Shown here piece by piece: positions 19,115-29,744 of a stretch of 64,000 bases of DNA. The position numbers were made by a program, and so were the translations under genes. Positions within the stretch are counted from its first letter, which is position 1. The number at the start of each line of letters is the position of its first letter. Source of the stretch: Bacillus sp. AFS088145. GTDB lineage: Bacteria; Bacillota; Bacilli; Bacillales; Bacillaceae_G. The notes beneath the pieces were generated by a model. That model saw nothing but the letters and a program-made list of their open reading frames with translations. It did no database searches and was not told where the DNA came from. Location of the stretch: assembly GCF_002564465.1 (NCBI RefSeq), contig NZ_NUUX01000002.1, positions 62,001-126,000 of the forward strand, given 5' to 3'.

Positions 19115-19663
19115 TTATCGTTCTTCTTCCTCTTCAAATTCATCTAATTCTTCATCTTCTTCATCTTCTAGCTCTAAATCTTCATCATCTATTTCAAGGT
19201 CTTCATCATCTTCATCGATTTCTTCGTCATCAAACTCATCAGTTTCATCATCTTCAACTAGATCTTCATCTAACTCGTCTAATTCAAGTTCTTCCTCTTC
19301 AAAATCATCTTCTTCAGATGCGTCATAATCTTCGAACTCATCTTCTTCTTCCACTTGTTTACGTTTCTTCTTAGGTTTTGCAACAGGTAATACTTCTTCT
19401 TCAGCTTGATCATATGGATACCAAGCACGTAATCCCCAACGAGTTTCACCTAAACATACGAAACGGCCATCAATATTTAATTCTGTATAAAATTGAGGAA
19501 GTTTTTCTAATAGTGCCTCTCTAGTTACACCTAAAACTGTTGCCATTTTGTCAACTAAATCATAAAAAGAAATAGGTTCCTTTGTTTCAGAAAATAGTTC
19601 ATACGCCATTTCAATAAGCGATAATTCTTTTAATTGCTCTTCCGAGTATTGCTTTAAACTCAA
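19115..19663 (-). CDS. rpoE: DNA-directed RNA polymerase subunit delta
   Basis: Gram-positive-specific accessory subunit that speeds RNA polymerase recycling and weakens unstable initiation complexes. The first ~95 residues form the HARE-HTH globular domain (LKELSLIEMAYELF, FYTELNIDGRF, WGLRAWYPYDQ). The last ~75 residues are almost wholly Asp/Glu, the RNA-mimicking disordered tail. TTG 19663 is the start, with AAGGAG eight bases upstream, giving 182 residues and the family N-terminus LKQYSEEQLKEL. In B. subtilis rpoE lies at the end of the fadF-acdA-rpoE group; here icmF is inserted in between and carries its own terminator. Confidence 0.95.
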   Translation of the reverse strand: MSLKQYSEEQLKELSLIEMAYELFSETKEPISFYDLVDKMATVLGVTREALLEKLPQFYTELNIDGRFVCLGETRWGLRAWYPYDQAEEEVLPVAKPKKKRKQVEEEDEFEDYDASEEDDFEEEELELDELDEDLVEDDETDEFDDEEIDEDDEDLEIDDEDLELEDEEDEELDEFEEEEER

Positions 19664-19836
19664 GGTAAGCACTCCTTTAAAAATAATATTTTCACCATAA
19701 TTTAATAACATTATGTATAAATTTTACTAGTTAGCTATAAAATACATATCTTTCATTATAAACAAAACTAAGTTAAATATGCTAGCACCTTGTCTATATT
19801 TTTCAATATTAGATTAATTTTTCGCGAAAATAGTAA

Positions 19837-19862
19837 AATGAGCGTCTAAAAAGACGCCCATT
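19837..19862 (-). terminator. Terminator of icmF
   Basis: AATGGGCGTCT and AGACGCTCATT on the minus strand form an 11-bp stem (one G-T wobble) with a four-base loop, followed by TTACTATTTT. Confidence 0.8.
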
Positions 19863-19932
19863 CTACCTAGATCCAGTCACTTGCCCCTTTTTCTGTCTTA
19901 AAGTAGGACAAACGGTTTTTTGCATTCCTTTT

Positions 19933-22900
19933 TTACATATTTCTACGGTATTGTCCGCCTACTTCATATAATGCTTGAGTGATTTGTCCTAAACTAGCAA
20001 CGCGAACAGTATTCATTAGCTCTTCGAATAAATTGCCATTTTGACGAGCAACTTGTTTTAATTGTTCTAGAGCGACTTGTGCATCTGATTTATGTTTCAC
20101 TTGGAATTGCTCCACATGATCAATTTGCGATTGTTTTTCTTCGTAGCTTGATCTAGCGATTTCCATTGAATTGATTGATTCCATTTGTTCGTTAGGATTA
20201 ATGTAAGAGTTTACACCTATGATTGGAAGTTCACCATTATGTTTAAGTGTTTCATAATAAAGTGACTCTTCTTGAATTTTGCCACGTTGATATTGAAGCT
20301 CCATCGCACCTAATACGCCACCACGGTCACTGATTCTTTCAAACTCTTTTAAGACTGCTTCTTCTACTAAGTCTGTTAGCTGCTCAATGATAAATGATCC
20401 TTGGATTGGATTTTCATTTTTCGATAGGCCATTTTCTTTTTGAATAATAAGCTGAATCGCCATTGCTCGACGTACAGATTCCTCAGTAGGAGTTGTAACA
20501 GCTTCATCATATGCATTTGTATGAAGTGAGTTACAGTTATCATATAAAGCCAGTAATGCTTGTAAAGTTGTACGAATATCATTAAATGCCATCTCTTGAG
20601 CATGTAATGAGCGACCTGATGTTTGAACATGGTATTTAAGTTTTTGGCTACGTTCAGATGCACCATATTTTTCTTTCATCGTAACAGCCCAAATTCTTCT
20701 CGCTACACGTCCTATTACAGAGTACTCAGCATCAAGTCCATTACTAAAGAAGAACGATAAATTATGTGCAAAATCATCGATTTTCATGCCTCGACTTAAA
20801 TAATATTCAACGTAAGTGAATCCATTTGATAAAGTGAATGCAAGTTGTGAAATCGGATTTGCTCCAGCTTCAGCAATATGGTATCCAGAAATTGAAACTG
20901 AATAATAATTACGAACACTGTTATCAATAAAATACTGTTGTATATCGCCCATCATTTTTAAAGCGAATTCTGTTGAGAAAATACATGTATTTTGCCCTTG
21001 ATCCTCTTTTAAAATATCAGCTTGAACAGTACCACGAACTTTTTGTAAAGTTACTCTCTTTATTTCTGTAAATTCTTCAACTGTTAAAATACGGCCTAAT
21101 TCTTTTTCTTTTATTTCAACTTGTTGATGGATAGCAGTATTTAAGAACATAGCTAAAATAATTGGTGCTGGACCATTAATTGTCATAGAAACAGATGTTG
21201 AAGGACTACATAAATCAAAACCATTGTAAAGCTCAATCATATTATCTAAAGTACATACATTTACTCCACTCTCACCAATTTTCCCAAAAATATCAGGACG
21301 GATTGCTGGGTCTTCTCCGTATAGAGTTACTGAATCAAATGCTGTACTTAAACGTTTAGCTGGGTCATTCTCACATAGATAGTGGAATCGTTTATTTGTT
21401 CTGCTTGGAGGTCCCTCACCAGCAAATTGTCTCTTCGGATCTTCATCTTGACGCTTGAATGGGAATACTCCTGCTGTAAATGGGAAATATCCAGGTACGT
21501 TTTCTTTCGCTACCCATCTTAATAAATCTCCATAATCTCGATAAGTAGGTACAGATACTTTCGGTATTTTTGTGCCCGATAAAGTTGTAGTTGTTAATTC
21601 AACTTTAATTTCTTTATCTCTAATTTTTTGAATTAGTAGATCTTGTGAATATGCTTCTTTAATCAATTTAAAATGATTTAGAGCCTGTTTTGTAGATGGA
21701 GCAAGAGATTCTTCAAATTTATTTTTCAAATCTATTAATGTATGTTTTGCATCTTCAATATTTTGTGACTCTATTTCAGATAGCGTTCCTTCAATTTGAT
21801 AAAGCTTTGAAGCTTTTGCTGCCTCAACTTCAGTGTTTTCGTGATAGTTTCTTACAGTTTCTGCAATTTCTCTTAAATAAAAACGACGATTACTTGGAAT
21901 AATGACATGTTGTTTCTCAACATTACCCGGCTTAATATATGTCGTACTCCACTCATTTGTAGTGTGTTTTTCAATTGATTTTGTTAAAGCTAAAAATAAA
22001 TTATTAGTTCCTGCATCGTTGAACTGGCTAGCGATTGTTCCGTATACAGGCATTGTAGCGATATCATCATGGAAAAGATGGCGGCTACGTTGATATTGTT
22101 TTTGAACAAGACGTAGTGCATCTTCTGAGCCTTGACGTTCAAATTTATTAATTGCAATCAAATCAGCAAAGTCAATCATATCAATTTTTTCTAATTGAGA
22201 AGGTGCTCCAAATTCACTTGTCATAACATATAGATGAATATCACTGTACTCAGTAATTGCAGCATCACCTTGACCAATACCACTTGTCTCAACAAAAATA
22301 ACGTCAAAATCAGCTGATTTTAAGATTGAAATAGTATCCTCTAATGCATTTGAAATTTCAGATTGACTATCTCGAGTAGCTAAACTTCTCATATACACAT
22401 TTGGATGGTGAATTGAATTCATACGAATACGATCACCTAATAGTGCCCCACCTGTTTTACGTTTTGTTGGATCAATTGAAACAATACCGATTGTTTTTTC
22501 TGGAAACTCTTGAATAAAACGGCGTACTAGCTCATCTGTTAATGAACTCTTACCCGCTCCACCAGTACCAGTCATACCAATTACTACACTTTTACTAGTT
22601 TCTGATTTTTCTAATGTTGCGGCCATCTCTAAGCTTGAATCTAGAGAGCCTTTATTTTCAGCTAAAGTAATAAATCTAGCAATTTCTTTATGATTTGTAG
22701 CAGATAGTTTTTGAACCTTTTCTATGTCCTTTAAAGGCGGAAGAAAATCTGTGCTTTGTAACATATGATTAATCATTCCTTGAAGTCCCATTATACGGCC
22801 ATCTTCAGGTGAATAGATTTTAGTGATTCCGTATTCTTCTAGCTCCTCTTGCTCTTTAGGCAGAATTACTCCACCGCCGCCACCAAATAACTTGATGTGA

Positions 22901-23172
22901 GAAGCGCCTCTTTCTTGAAGCAAGTCGTACATATATTTAAAGTACTCCATATGTCCACCTTGGTAGGATGAAATTGAAATACCTTGTACATCCTCTTGAA
23001 TTGCTGCGTTAATAATTTCTTCAACTGAACGGTTATGGCCTAAATGAACAACTTCAACGCCATTTTCTTGCAATAATCTTCTAATCATATTGATTGACAC
23101 GTCATGGCCATCAAATAAGCTTGATGCAGTAACGAAACGAATCTTGTGCTTAGCTTGATACTTTTCTACCAT
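19933..23172 (-). CDS. icmF: Fused isobutyryl-CoA mutase IcmF
   Basis: Adenosylcobalamin enzyme interconverting isobutyryl-CoA and butyryl-CoA, joined to its own G-protein chaperone. Domain order is diagnostic: B12-binding domain (residues 1-150, with His23 in [10 protein letters not shown] as lower cobalt ligand), MeaI-type GTPase (Walker [13 protein letters not shown] at 199-210, then [12 protein letters not shown] and [10 protein letters not shown]), linker, and the TIM-barrel mutase domain (about 560-1050, with [10 protein letters not shown] and [14 protein letters not shown]). Some close homologues act on isovaleryl/pivalyl-CoA. The start was moved to ATG 23172, which has GGGGG nine bases upstream. 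Next to acdA and a thiolase, it would feed branched acyl-CoA into beta-oxidation. B. subtilis lacks it. Confidence 0.93.
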   Translation of the reverse strand: MVEKYQAKHKIRFVTASSLFDGHDVSINMIRRLLQENGVEVVHLGHNRSVEEIINAAIQEDVQGISISSYQGGHMEYFKYMYDLLQERGASHIKLFGGGGGVILPKEQEELEEYGITKIYSPEDGRIMGLQGMINHMLQSTDFLPPLKDIEKVQKLSATNHKEIARFITLAENKGSLDSSLEMAATLEKSETSKSVVIGMTGTGGAGKSSLTDELVRRFIQEFPEKTIGIVSIDPTKRKTGGALLGDRIRMNSIHHPNVYMRSLATRDSQSEISNALEDTISILKSADFDVIFVETSGIGQGDAAITEYSDIHLYVMTSEFGAPSQLEKIDMIDFADLIAINKFERQGSEDALRLVQKQYQRSRHLFHDDIATMPVYGTIASQFNDAGTNNLFLALTKSIEKHTTNEWSTTYIKPGNVEKQHVIIPSNRRFYLREIAETVRNYHENTEVEAAKASKLYQIEGTLSEIESQNIEDAKHTLIDLKNKFEESLAPSTKQALNHFKLIKEAYSQDLLIQKIRDKEIKVELTTTTLSGTKIPKVSVPTYRDYGDLLRWVAKENVPGYFPFTAGVFPFKRQDEDPKRQFAGEGPPSRTNKRFHYLCENDPAKRLSTAFDSVTLYGEDPAIRPDIFGKIGESGVNVCTLDNMIELYNGFDLCSPSTSVSMTINGPAPIILAMFLNTAIHQQVEIKEKELGRILTVEEFTEIKRVTLQKVRGTVQADILKEDQGQNTCIFSTEFALKMMGDIQQYFIDNSVRNYYSVSISGYHIAEAGANPISQLAFTLSNGFTYVEYYLSRGMKIDDFAHNLSFFFSNGLDAEYSVIGRVARRIWAVTMKEKYGASERSQKLKYHVQTSGRSLHAQEMAFNDIRTTLQALLALYDNCNSLHTNAYDEAVTTPTEESVRRAMAIQLIIQKENGLSKNENPIQGSFIIEQLTDLVEEAVLKEFERISDRGGVLGAMELQYQRGKIQEESLYYETLKHNGELPIIGVNSYINPNEQMESINSMEIARSSYEEKQSQIDHVEQFQVKHKSDAQVALEQLKQVARQNGNLFEELMNTVRVASLGQITQALYEVGGQYRRNM

Positions 23173-23299
23173 ACTAATCATCCCCCAGAATTATAATTGC
23201 CTTTTTTGTAAAAGAAAACTTGGTAAAGGGCTATCCATATTCCTTGTACCAAGCGATCCTAATCATTCGTAATGCGAAAAGAAGAATAAATATTATTTT

Positions 23300-24430
23300 T
23301 TATAGCATTCTTGAGATTACTAGTCTTTGAATTTCTTGTGTTCCTTCATAGATTTGAGTGATTTTAGCATCTCTCATAAAGCGTTCCACCGGATAATCCT
23401 TCGTATATCCATAGCCACCGAAAACTTGTACTGCCTCTGTTGTAACCTTCATCGCAGTATCTCCTGCAAGTAATTTAGACATAGCAGATTCCTTACCATA
23501 TGGAAGTCCATTAGATTCTAACCATGCTGCTTGATAAGTTAATAGACGAGAAGCTTCGATACTTGTAGCCATATCAGCAAGTTTAAATGAGACACCTTGT
23601 TGAGCAATAATTGGTTTACCAAATTGAACACGCTCTTTAGCATAATCAACTGACGCATCTAAAGCACCTTGTGCAATTCCAACAGCTTGAGCAGCGATTC
23701 CATTTCTACCACCATCAAGAGTTTGCATCGCAACTTTAAATCCTTTACCCTCTTCACCTAATAGATTTTCAGCTGGGATACGGCATTCTTCAAAGATAAT
23801 TTCAGTTGTTGGCGATGAACGAATACCTAATTTACTTTCTTTCTTACCAACTGAAAAACCTGGTGTATCACTTTCAACGATAAATGCAGAAACTCCGTGT
23901 TTATTTGTAGGATCAGTCACAGCAAATACTACGTAAATTTCCGCTTCTCCACCGTTAGTAATAAATATTTTTGAACCATTTAATATATATTCGTTTCCTT
24001 CTTTTCTAGCAGTCGTTCTCATACCACCAGCATCTGACCCAGATCCAGGTTCGGTTAATCCATAAGCACCGATTTTTGTTCCTTGTGCTAACGGTTTTAA
24101 GAATTTTTGTTTTTGTTCTTCAGTACCAAATTTATATATCGGCCAACTAGCTAATGAAGTGTGAGCTGATAAAGTTACACCTGTTGAAGCACAAACTCTA
24201 GAAAGCTCTTCAACCGCGATAACGTAAGCTAAATAATCACTACCGATTCCACCATATTCCTCTGGGAATGGAATACCTGTTAATCCCAACTCAGCCATTT
24301 GATCAAAAATTGAGCGATCAAATTTTTCATGCTCATCACGCTCAGCAGCTGACGGAGCAACCTCATTTCTAGCAAAATCTCTTACCATTTTACGAATCAT
24401 TTCATGTTCTTCACTTAAACGAAATTGCAT
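23300..24430 (-). CDS. acdA: Acyl-CoA dehydrogenase AcdA
   Basis: FAD enzyme performing the first oxidation of acyl-CoA beta-oxidation, passing electrons to ETF. The N-terminal helical domain ([18 protein letters not shown]), the central beta domain with [14 protein letters not shown] and [12 protein letters not shown], and the C-terminal [24 protein letters not shown] with the catalytic-base segment [10 protein letters not shown] identify the short/branched-chain group. 376 residues is normal. GGGGG precedes the ATG. It lies 127 bases upstream of icmF in the same direction, and a perfect cre site lies 138 bases before its start. Confidence 0.95.
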   Translation of the reverse strand: MQFRLSEEHEMIRKMVRDFARNEVAPSAAERDEHEKFDRSIFDQMAELGLTGIPFPEEYGGIGSDYLAYVIAVEELSRVCASTGVTLSAHTSLASWPIYKFGTEEQKQKFLKPLAQGTKIGAYGLTEPGSGSDAGGMRTTARKEGNEYILNGSKIFITNGGEAEIYVVFAVTDPTNKHGVSAFIVESDTPGFSVGKKESKLGIRSSPTTEIIFEECRIPAENLLGEEGKGFKVAMQTLDGGRNGIAAQAVGIAQGALDASVDYAKERVQFGKPIIAQQGVSFKLADMATSIEASRLLTYQAAWLESNGLPYGKESAMSKLLAGDTAMKVTTEAVQVFGGYGYTKDYPVERFMRDAKITQIYEGTQEIQRLVISRML

Positions 24431-24567
24431 AGATCATTTCCCCCAATTTTTGCTAGGACAAGAATCACAATTAAATGAGAGGTTTTTATTGAAGATAATT
24501 ATTTTATATCCTATTCCCCTTAACTTAATTGCTCCCTTATCACTGCCTTGTTGTTTTTGTCGATTTT

Positions 24568-24581
24568 TGTAAGCGTTAACA
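24568..24581. promoter_or_regulatory. CcpA cre site upstream of acdA
   Basis: TGTAAGCGTTAACA fits the cre consensus TGWAANCGNTNWCA at every defined position. On the minus strand it follows closely a possible -10 (TATAAA, near 24593), a position from which CcpA would repress transcription of acdA-icmF when glucose is abundant. Confidence 0.7.
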
Positions 24582-24760
24582 AAATATTTTATACTTTAAC
24601 TAAAAAGATAGTCTACTTCGTATAATATTAGACAAAAATCTGAAAATTCCTGTTATTTTTTGTAGAAAAATTTTTAAGTCTAGAAGGAAGGAAAAACAGG
24701 ATCAAGTTAATAGGCAAAAATAGAAATGCAAAAAAAATAACAGCTTAAGGGAGGTAGTAC

Positions 24761-24797
24761 TTAGGTAGAGGGAAATAATTCCCTCCATACCTTTCCT
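24761..24797 (-). terminator. Probable terminator of the thiolase gene
   Basis: On the minus strand GAGGGAA and TTCCCTC form a 7-bp stem with outer GGTA/TACC pairing. A T run occurs only about 40 bases further, so efficiency is doubtful. Confidence 0.4.
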
Positions 24798-24833
24798 GCT
24801 CTTCCCATACCCTGCTATTCTTGCTTTTCCCTC

Positions 24834-26015
24834 TTATCGTACCTCTACTAAGACTGCGTCTCCTTGACCACCACCGCTGCAGATTGCAGCAATTCCTAGG
24901 CCTCCGCCTCTTGCTTTAAGAGCATTAATTAATGTTACGATGATTCTTGCACCACTTGCTCCAATTGGATGCCCTAGAGCAATAGCTCCACCATTTACAT
25001 TTATTTTTTCTAAAGGTATATCCGCAATTTTCGCACTTGCTAAAACGACTGCTGCGAATGCTTCGTTAATTTCAATTAAGTCTATATCTGACATCTTTTT
25101 ATTTGTTTTTTGTAATAATTTTTGAATGACATATCCTGGAGTTCTAGGGAAGTCCTTTGCTTCTACAGCCATTGATTCTGTTGCAACGATTGTAGCTAGA
25201 GGTAAGTAGCCATTTAGTTTTGCTTCTTCCTCACTCATTAATAAAAGTGCTGCACCTGCGTCATTTAATCCAGGTGCATTTCCAGCTGTTATTGTACCGT
25301 CGCGATCAAATGCTGGTGATAGCTTAGCTAGTTTTTCAATAGTAGTATCTTCCCTTGGACACTCGTCTACTTCTATTTTGGTTACGACTCCTTTTTTGCC
25401 AACTGACTCAATCGTTACAATCTCTTCTTCAAATTTACCTGTTTTAATCGATTCAACCGCAAGTTGTTGACTTCGAAGTGCCCACTCATCTTGTTGCTCA
25501 CGAGATATATCTTCAATTTTGGCAACTTCACTTCCGTATGTGCCCATATGAACACCAGTAAATGAACAAGTTAAGCCATCCACTAGAAGGCCGTCCTTTA
25601 ATTCTGTGTTCCCCATTTTATTCCCCCATCTTATAGAGGTTTGATAAAAGGGTGTATTACTCATGGATTCCATTCCACCTGCAACAATACGTTTACTTTC
25701 ACCAGATCGTATCAATAAATCAGAAAGCATAACACTACGCATACCAGAAGCACATACTTTATTTATTGTTTCTGATCTCGTTTCCCAAGGTAATCCTGCA
25801 TTACGAAGTGCTTGTCTTGAAGGTAATTGTCCTTGTCCACCTTGTAAAACTGTTCCCATTATTACATCATCAATTAATTCTAATGGATGGTTAACACGGT
25901 TCAATGTCTCTTTAATTGCGATACCACCTAACTGGGCGGCACTAAAGCCCTTTAATGCGCCTCCAAAACGTCCGATTGGTGTACGAACTGCACTTACTAT
26001 AACTGTTTTACTCAT
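24834..26015 (-). CDS. Acetyl-CoA C-acetyltransferase (thiolase)
   Basis: Degradative/biosynthetic thiolase of 393 residues, similar to B. subtilis MmgA and related enzymes. The acyl-enzyme Cys88 lies in NKVCASGMRSV, the catalytic His in NVNGGAIALGHPIGASGAR and the second Cys in AAICSGGGQGDA. It condenses two acetyl-CoA or cleaves acetoacetyl/3-ketoacyl-CoA. GGGGG precedes the ATG. It lies between fadF and acdA in one direction, so the four genes together cover electron transfer, dehydrogenation, chain cleavage and branched-to-linear isomerisation of acyl-CoA. Confidence 0.94.
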   Translation of the reverse strand: MSKTVIVSAVRTPIGRFGGALKGFSAAQLGGIAIKETLNRVNHPLELIDDVIMGTVLQGGQGQLPSRQALRNAGLPWETRSETINKVCASGMRSVMLSDLLIRSGESKRIVAGGMESMSNTPFYQTSIRWGNKMGNTELKDGLLVDGLTCSFTGVHMGTYGSEVAKIEDISREQQDEWALRSQQLAVESIKTGKFEEEIVTIESVGKKGVVTKIEVDECPREDTTIEKLAKLSPAFDRDGTITAGNAPGLNDAGAALLLMSEEEAKLNGYLPLATIVATESMAVEAKDFPRTPGYVIQKLLQKTNKKMSDIDLIEINEAFAAVVLASAKIADIPLEKINVNGGAIALGHPIGASGARIIVTLINALKARGGGLGIAAICSGGGQGDAVLVEVR

Positions 26016-26092
26016 CCCAATTTCCCCCTTAAAGTTTTATCTATTTCTCCTCTATAATAAAATCCTATAATCTATCAATTCACTAAATAAAA

Positions 26093-26146
26093 AGGCGGTT
26101 TAAAACGCTGCCTGGCAGTCTGAAAGGTGTACAAGTTGCACACCTT
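26093..26146 (-). terminator. Two hairpins between fadF and the thiolase gene
   Basis: On the minus strand AAGGTGT/ACACCTT (26146-26124) is followed by a GGC...GCC hairpin with GTTT/AAAC inner pairs that ends in TTTTTATTT. They may terminate fadF or reduce read-through into the thiolase gene. Confidence 0.45.
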
Positions 26147-26185
26147 CCACTGCTATTTTATGAAGATTGAAAAGTTATAGAACTT

Positions 26186-28294
26186 TTATGAAGCCTGGTT
26201 TTGTTTGTCACCAAAAATCGATAACTCTAAAAGCTCTGCTATATCTAGTGTTTTTACATTTTCTTCGACTTCTTTTGCTTTTGTTCCATCAGATAGCATT
26301 GTTAAGCAATAAGGACAACCTGTTCCAATTACATTTGGACTAACTGCAAGTGCTTGTTCAGTACGTGTTACATTAATACGATTACCAACATGCTCTTCCA
26401 TCCACATTAATCCTCCACCCGCTCCACAGCACATACCTGTTTCACGATTACGCTCCATTTCGACTAGTTTGACGCCAGGAATTGCACGAAGAATATCCCT
26501 AGGAGCTTCATAAACTTCATTGTATCGACCTAAATAGCATGAATCATGGTAAGTAATCACTTCATTTACTTGATGAACTGGCTTCAACTTACCTTCTTTA
26601 ACCAATTGAGATAATAATTCTGTATGATGATAAACTTCTATTGATAAACCAAAATCAGGATATTCATTTTTAAATGTGTTATAAGCATGCGGGTCAATTG
26701 TTACTAATTTGCTTACTCCCGCTTTTTCAATTTCTGCGATATTATTACTTGCTAACTCTTGGAATAAGAATTCTTGACCTAATCGTCTAGGTGTATCACC
26801 AGAATTTTTCTCTTTATTACCTAAAATTGCAAACTTAATTCCAGCTTCATTCATTAGTTTCGCAAATGCTAATGCGATTTTTTGGCTACGGTTATCATAT
26901 GAACCCATTGCACCAACCCAGAATAAGTACTCAATTTCTTCTCCAGCTTTCTGAGCTTCTTTTACTGTTGGGATATGGATACTTTCATCAAGTTCTCTCC
27001 AGTTTTCACGGTCTTTACGATTTAACCCCCATGGGTTTCCTTGACGTTCGATATTTGTCATTGCACGTTGAGCATCTGGTTGCATCTTACCTTCTGTTAA
27101 AACTAAATAACGACGTAAATCAATTACCTTTTCAACATGCTCATTCATTACTGGACATTGATCTTCACAGTTACGGCAAGTTGTACATGCCCAAATCTCT
27201 TCCTCAGTAATTACGTCACCAATTAAACTTGGACTATATTCCAATGTTGCTGCTGATTCTTGTTTTCCTTGTGAAGCAAATGCTAATTGATTTCCTTTTG
27301 TTTTAGAAAATGCAACTGTTGGAACCCAAGGTGCGCGAGACGTTACAACAGCCCCTGTTTCAGTTAAATGATCACGAAGTTTTAAAATTAAATCCATCGG
27401 TGATAGCATTTTTCCAGTTGCAGTAGCTGGACATACATTAGTACAACGACCACATTCAACACAAGCATATAAGTCAATTAACTGTGATTGACGGAAGTCG
27501 CTGATTTTTCCAACACCGAATGTCTCTTGTGTTTCATCTTCAAAATCTATTTTTTCTAATTTTCCTGCTTTCGTTAAACGATTAAAATACACGTTCGCTG
27601 GACCAGCAAGTAAATGTGCGTGTTTTGATTGAGGTACATATACTAAGAACGTTAAAAGTGAAATTAAGTGAGTCCACCAAGCAACATAAAATAATGAAAT
27701 TGATAAAGGCTTACTAATACCGTTAAAAATTGTTGCAATTAATGATGCGATTGGTTCGTGAAAGCTCGTTGCTTCACCATGCCAAATGATTCCCATGCCA
27801 TTACCAAATAGTGTTGATAACATTAATAAACCAATAAAAATAAGAACTAAACCGCTTTTCCAACCTCTTTTTAGTCGAACTAACTTTTCAATATATCGTC
27901 TATGGAAGGCCCAAACAACTGCCACCAATATTAGTAACGCAATGATTTCTTCAAAAAATGTAAATGCACCATACAAAGGTCCAAGAGGTAAATGTGCGCT
28001 AGGAACAAGACCTCTTATAATAAAGTCTAAAGCCCCTGCTTGAACTAAAATGAATCCATAAAAGAATAACAAATGAATAAATCCACTTTTCTTATCCTTC
28101 AAAAGCTTTTTTTGTCCAAAAACATTGACCCAAATTTTTTGAAAACGTTCTTTCAAATTTCTTTCAAATTCTTCTTTTTTACCTAATTTGATGTAGGCAA
28201 GTCTTGTTTGAATCAGGTAAATGAATAAATAAATTGCATAAACTGTAATTGCCACAAACCCTAGTGCGTTCAAATACAAAAGTGCATGATTCAT
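26186..28294 (-). CDS. fadF: FadF-like membrane Fe-S oxidoreductase (YwjF)
   Basis: Large membrane-bound iron-sulfur protein thought to pass electrons from acyl-CoA dehydrogenase/ETF into the respiratory chain. Residues 1-230 carry about six membrane helices resembling NarI/heterodisulfide-reductase membrane subunits. Two 4Fe-4S motifs follow (CVECGRCTNVCPA and CTTCRNCEDQCPV). The C-terminal third has the two CCG cysteine-rich domains (CYLGRYNEVYE and GMCCGAGGGLMW). The start was set at ATG 28294 with GGGGGAGG eight bases upstream (702 residues). A FadR-type operator lies 104 bases before the start, matching the FadR control of B. subtilis fadF. Confidence 0.92.
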   Translation of the reverse strand: MNHALLYLNALGFVAITVYAIYLFIYLIQTRLAYIKLGKKEEFERNLKERFQKIWVNVFGQKKLLKDKKSGFIHLLFFYGFILVQAGALDFIIRGLVPSAHLPLGPLYGAFTFFEEIIALLILVAVVWAFHRRYIEKLVRLKRGWKSGLVLIFIGLLMLSTLFGNGMGIIWHGEATSFHEPIASLIATIFNGISKPLSISLFYVAWWTHLISLLTFLVYVPQSKHAHLLAGPANVYFNRLTKAGKLEKIDFEDETQETFGVGKISDFRQSQLIDLYACVECGRCTNVCPATATGKMLSPMDLILKLRDHLTETGAVVTSRAPWVPTVAFSKTKGNQLAFASQGKQESAATLEYSPSLIGDVITEEEIWACTTCRNCEDQCPVMNEHVEKVIDLRRYLVLTEGKMQPDAQRAMTNIERQGNPWGLNRKDRENWRELDESIHIPTVKEAQKAGEEIEYLFWVGAMGSYDNRSQKIALAFAKLMNEAGIKFAILGNKEKNSGDTPRRLGQEFLFQELASNNIAEIEKAGVSKLVTIDPHAYNTFKNEYPDFGLSIEVYHHTELLSQLVKEGKLKPVHQVNEVITYHDSCYLGRYNEVYEAPRDILRAIPGVKLVEMERNRETGMCCGAGGGLMWMEEHVGNRINVTRTEQALAVSPNVIGTGCPYCLTMLSDGTKAKEVEENVKTLDIAELLELSIFGDKQNQAS

Positions 28295-28397
28295 GTTGTA
28301 TTCCTCCCCCAATTTTCCCGGTTATAAAGAAAACGCTTACTGTTTAAAAATTTATAACCATAATAATATTCAGAAAATATATAATTTAATTATATTA

Positions 28398-28415
28398 TGA
28401 ATGACTATTCAGTCA
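28398..28415. promoter_or_regulatory. FadR (YsiA) operator between fadF and cls
   Basis: TGAATGACTATTCAGTCA matches the Bacillus FadR consensus TGAATGANTANTCATTCA with one deviation. It sits in the divergent fadF/ywjE region, where FadR would repress fatty-acid degradation genes until long-chain acyl-CoA releases it. Confidence 0.8.
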
Positions 28416-28507
28416 AATACTTTTTCATTTTAAATTGGCTCTTTTTCATATTCTTCAATGTAAATGGTCATACTATCATCACGTAAAAGGTAAAGGAGTT
28501 TAATTAT

Positions 28508-29701
28508 ATGATTCTTTGCATTTGCTTAATTGCTCTACTCTTTCTTATACTCCTTGCTAGCTTAGATCTTTATTTTGGTTATAAAGCTTTTCATAAATAT
28601 GATAAAACTTGTCCATTTAAAAAAAGATATAGTGAAACAATGTTAATAACAGATGGTAATGATTTGTACAAGCATCTTCTAGACGATATAAAAGAAGCAA
28701 GTAGTAGCATTTCTATGCTTTTTTATATTGTTCGAAATGATGATACATCCGAAAAATTTTTATCATTACTTGAAAGAAAAGCCCAGGAAGGATTACAAGT
28801 ACGCTTGCTTGTTGATTGGATCGGAAGTTTTAGACTAAAGCATAAAAGAATAAAAAAACTAAAAGAAAATGGTGTGGAAGTACTTTTTAATCGGAGAACT
28901 GGATTTCCTTATACTCTCTATCGGTTTCAACATCGTAACCATCGTAAGATTACAGTAATAGATCAAAAAACCGGCTATTTTGGTGGTTTTAATATTGGCA
29001 AAGAATATATTGGTTTTGATGAAGACTTAGGTTATTGGAGAGATTATCATATTCGAATGACAGGAGAAGGTGTAAAAGATTTACACACTCAATTTTTAAT
29101 TGACTGGGTTAGAAGTGGAGGAGAATCCTTTACGTTAATTAATGATGATGAATTAGCAAAAGGAGAAATCGAGCACCACTTCTATTCGTCGGACTTTGTA
29201 CGCATTGAGAACCTATATAAAGATTTAATAGATCAGGCAAAAAAACATATTTACATCGGTACACCTTATTTTATTCCAACAAAAAAATTGATGAACGCAC
29301 TTCTTGCAGCTCTTAATCGAGGCGTCCATATATGCGTAATGGTGCCTGAAAAAGAAGACCATAGACTTGTTAAAGAGGCAAGTTTTCCACATCTCCTTTT
29401 AATTTTAGAAGGTGGTGGGGAAGTTTTTCATTATCAGAAAGGGTTCTTTCATGCCAAAGTACTACTCATCGATGACCGTTGCTGTGATGTAGGGTCCGTT
29501 AACTTTGATCGTAGAAGTCTTTGCATAAATGATGAATGGAGCTGTATTTTTTCAAGTGAGTCTTTCATAATGAAGATTAAAGAAATATTTACAAAGGACT
29601 TAGAACGCTCAAAATCTTATCCTACCCAGCATTATAAAAACACAACATTCTTATGGAAGTGTCGCAAGCTTTTATCTAAGCTTCTTTCTCCATTAATGTA
29701 A
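28508..29701 (+). CDS. ywjE: Cardiolipin synthase-like phospholipase D protein (YwjE)
   Basis: Phospholipase D superfamily protein with both HKD motifs: HRKITVID near residue 154 and HAKVLLID near residue 317. In bacterial cardiolipin synthases the two motifs form one active site that joins two phosphatidylglycerols. A single N-terminal membrane helix (residues 2-22) anchors it; full ClsA proteins have two, so this is the shorter YwjE/ClsB-like type (397 residues). AAAGGAG precedes the ATG. The next gene uvsE follows after 43 bases in the same direction. Confidence 0.92.
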   Translation: MILCICLIALLFLILLASLDLYFGYKAFHKYDKTCPFKKRYSETMLITDGNDLYKHLLDDIKEASSSISMLFYIVRNDDTSEKFLSLLERKAQEGLQVRLLVDWIGSFRLKHKRIKKLKENGVEVLFNRRTGFPYTLYRFQHRNHRKITVIDQKTGYFGGFNIGKEYIGFDEDLGYWRDYHIRMTGEGVKDLHTQFLIDWVRSGGESFTLINDDELAKGEIEHHFYSSDFVRIENLYKDLIDQAKKHIYIGTPYFIPTKKLMNALLAALNRGVHICVMVPEKEDHRLVKEASFPHLLLILEGGGEVFHYQKGFFHAKVLLIDDRCCDVGSVNFDRRSLCINDEWSCIFSSESFIMKIKEIFTKDLERSKSYPTQHYKNTTFLWKCRKLLSKLLSPLM

Positions 29702-29744
29702 TCCTTTTTACACGCACAAAAACCAAGGTAGAGGTGAACAAATT

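Larger units (their letters stand above)
24431..24833. other. 403-bp region between thiolase gene and acdA
   Basis: The region lacks any credible coding frame. It contains a cre site (24568-24581), a likely acdA promoter next to it, and a terminator-like hairpin of the thiolase transcript near 24759-24796. Confidence 0.6.

Noticed and set aside
18955-19374. Plus-strand Leu/His-rich 139-codon frame
   Set aside because: It is the mirror of the acidic GAA/GAT-rich tail of rpoE; a composition artefact.
28322-28340. Second cre-like sequence (GAAAACGCTTACTG) before fadF
   Set aside because: It misses the conserved outer bases of the consensus; too weak to list.
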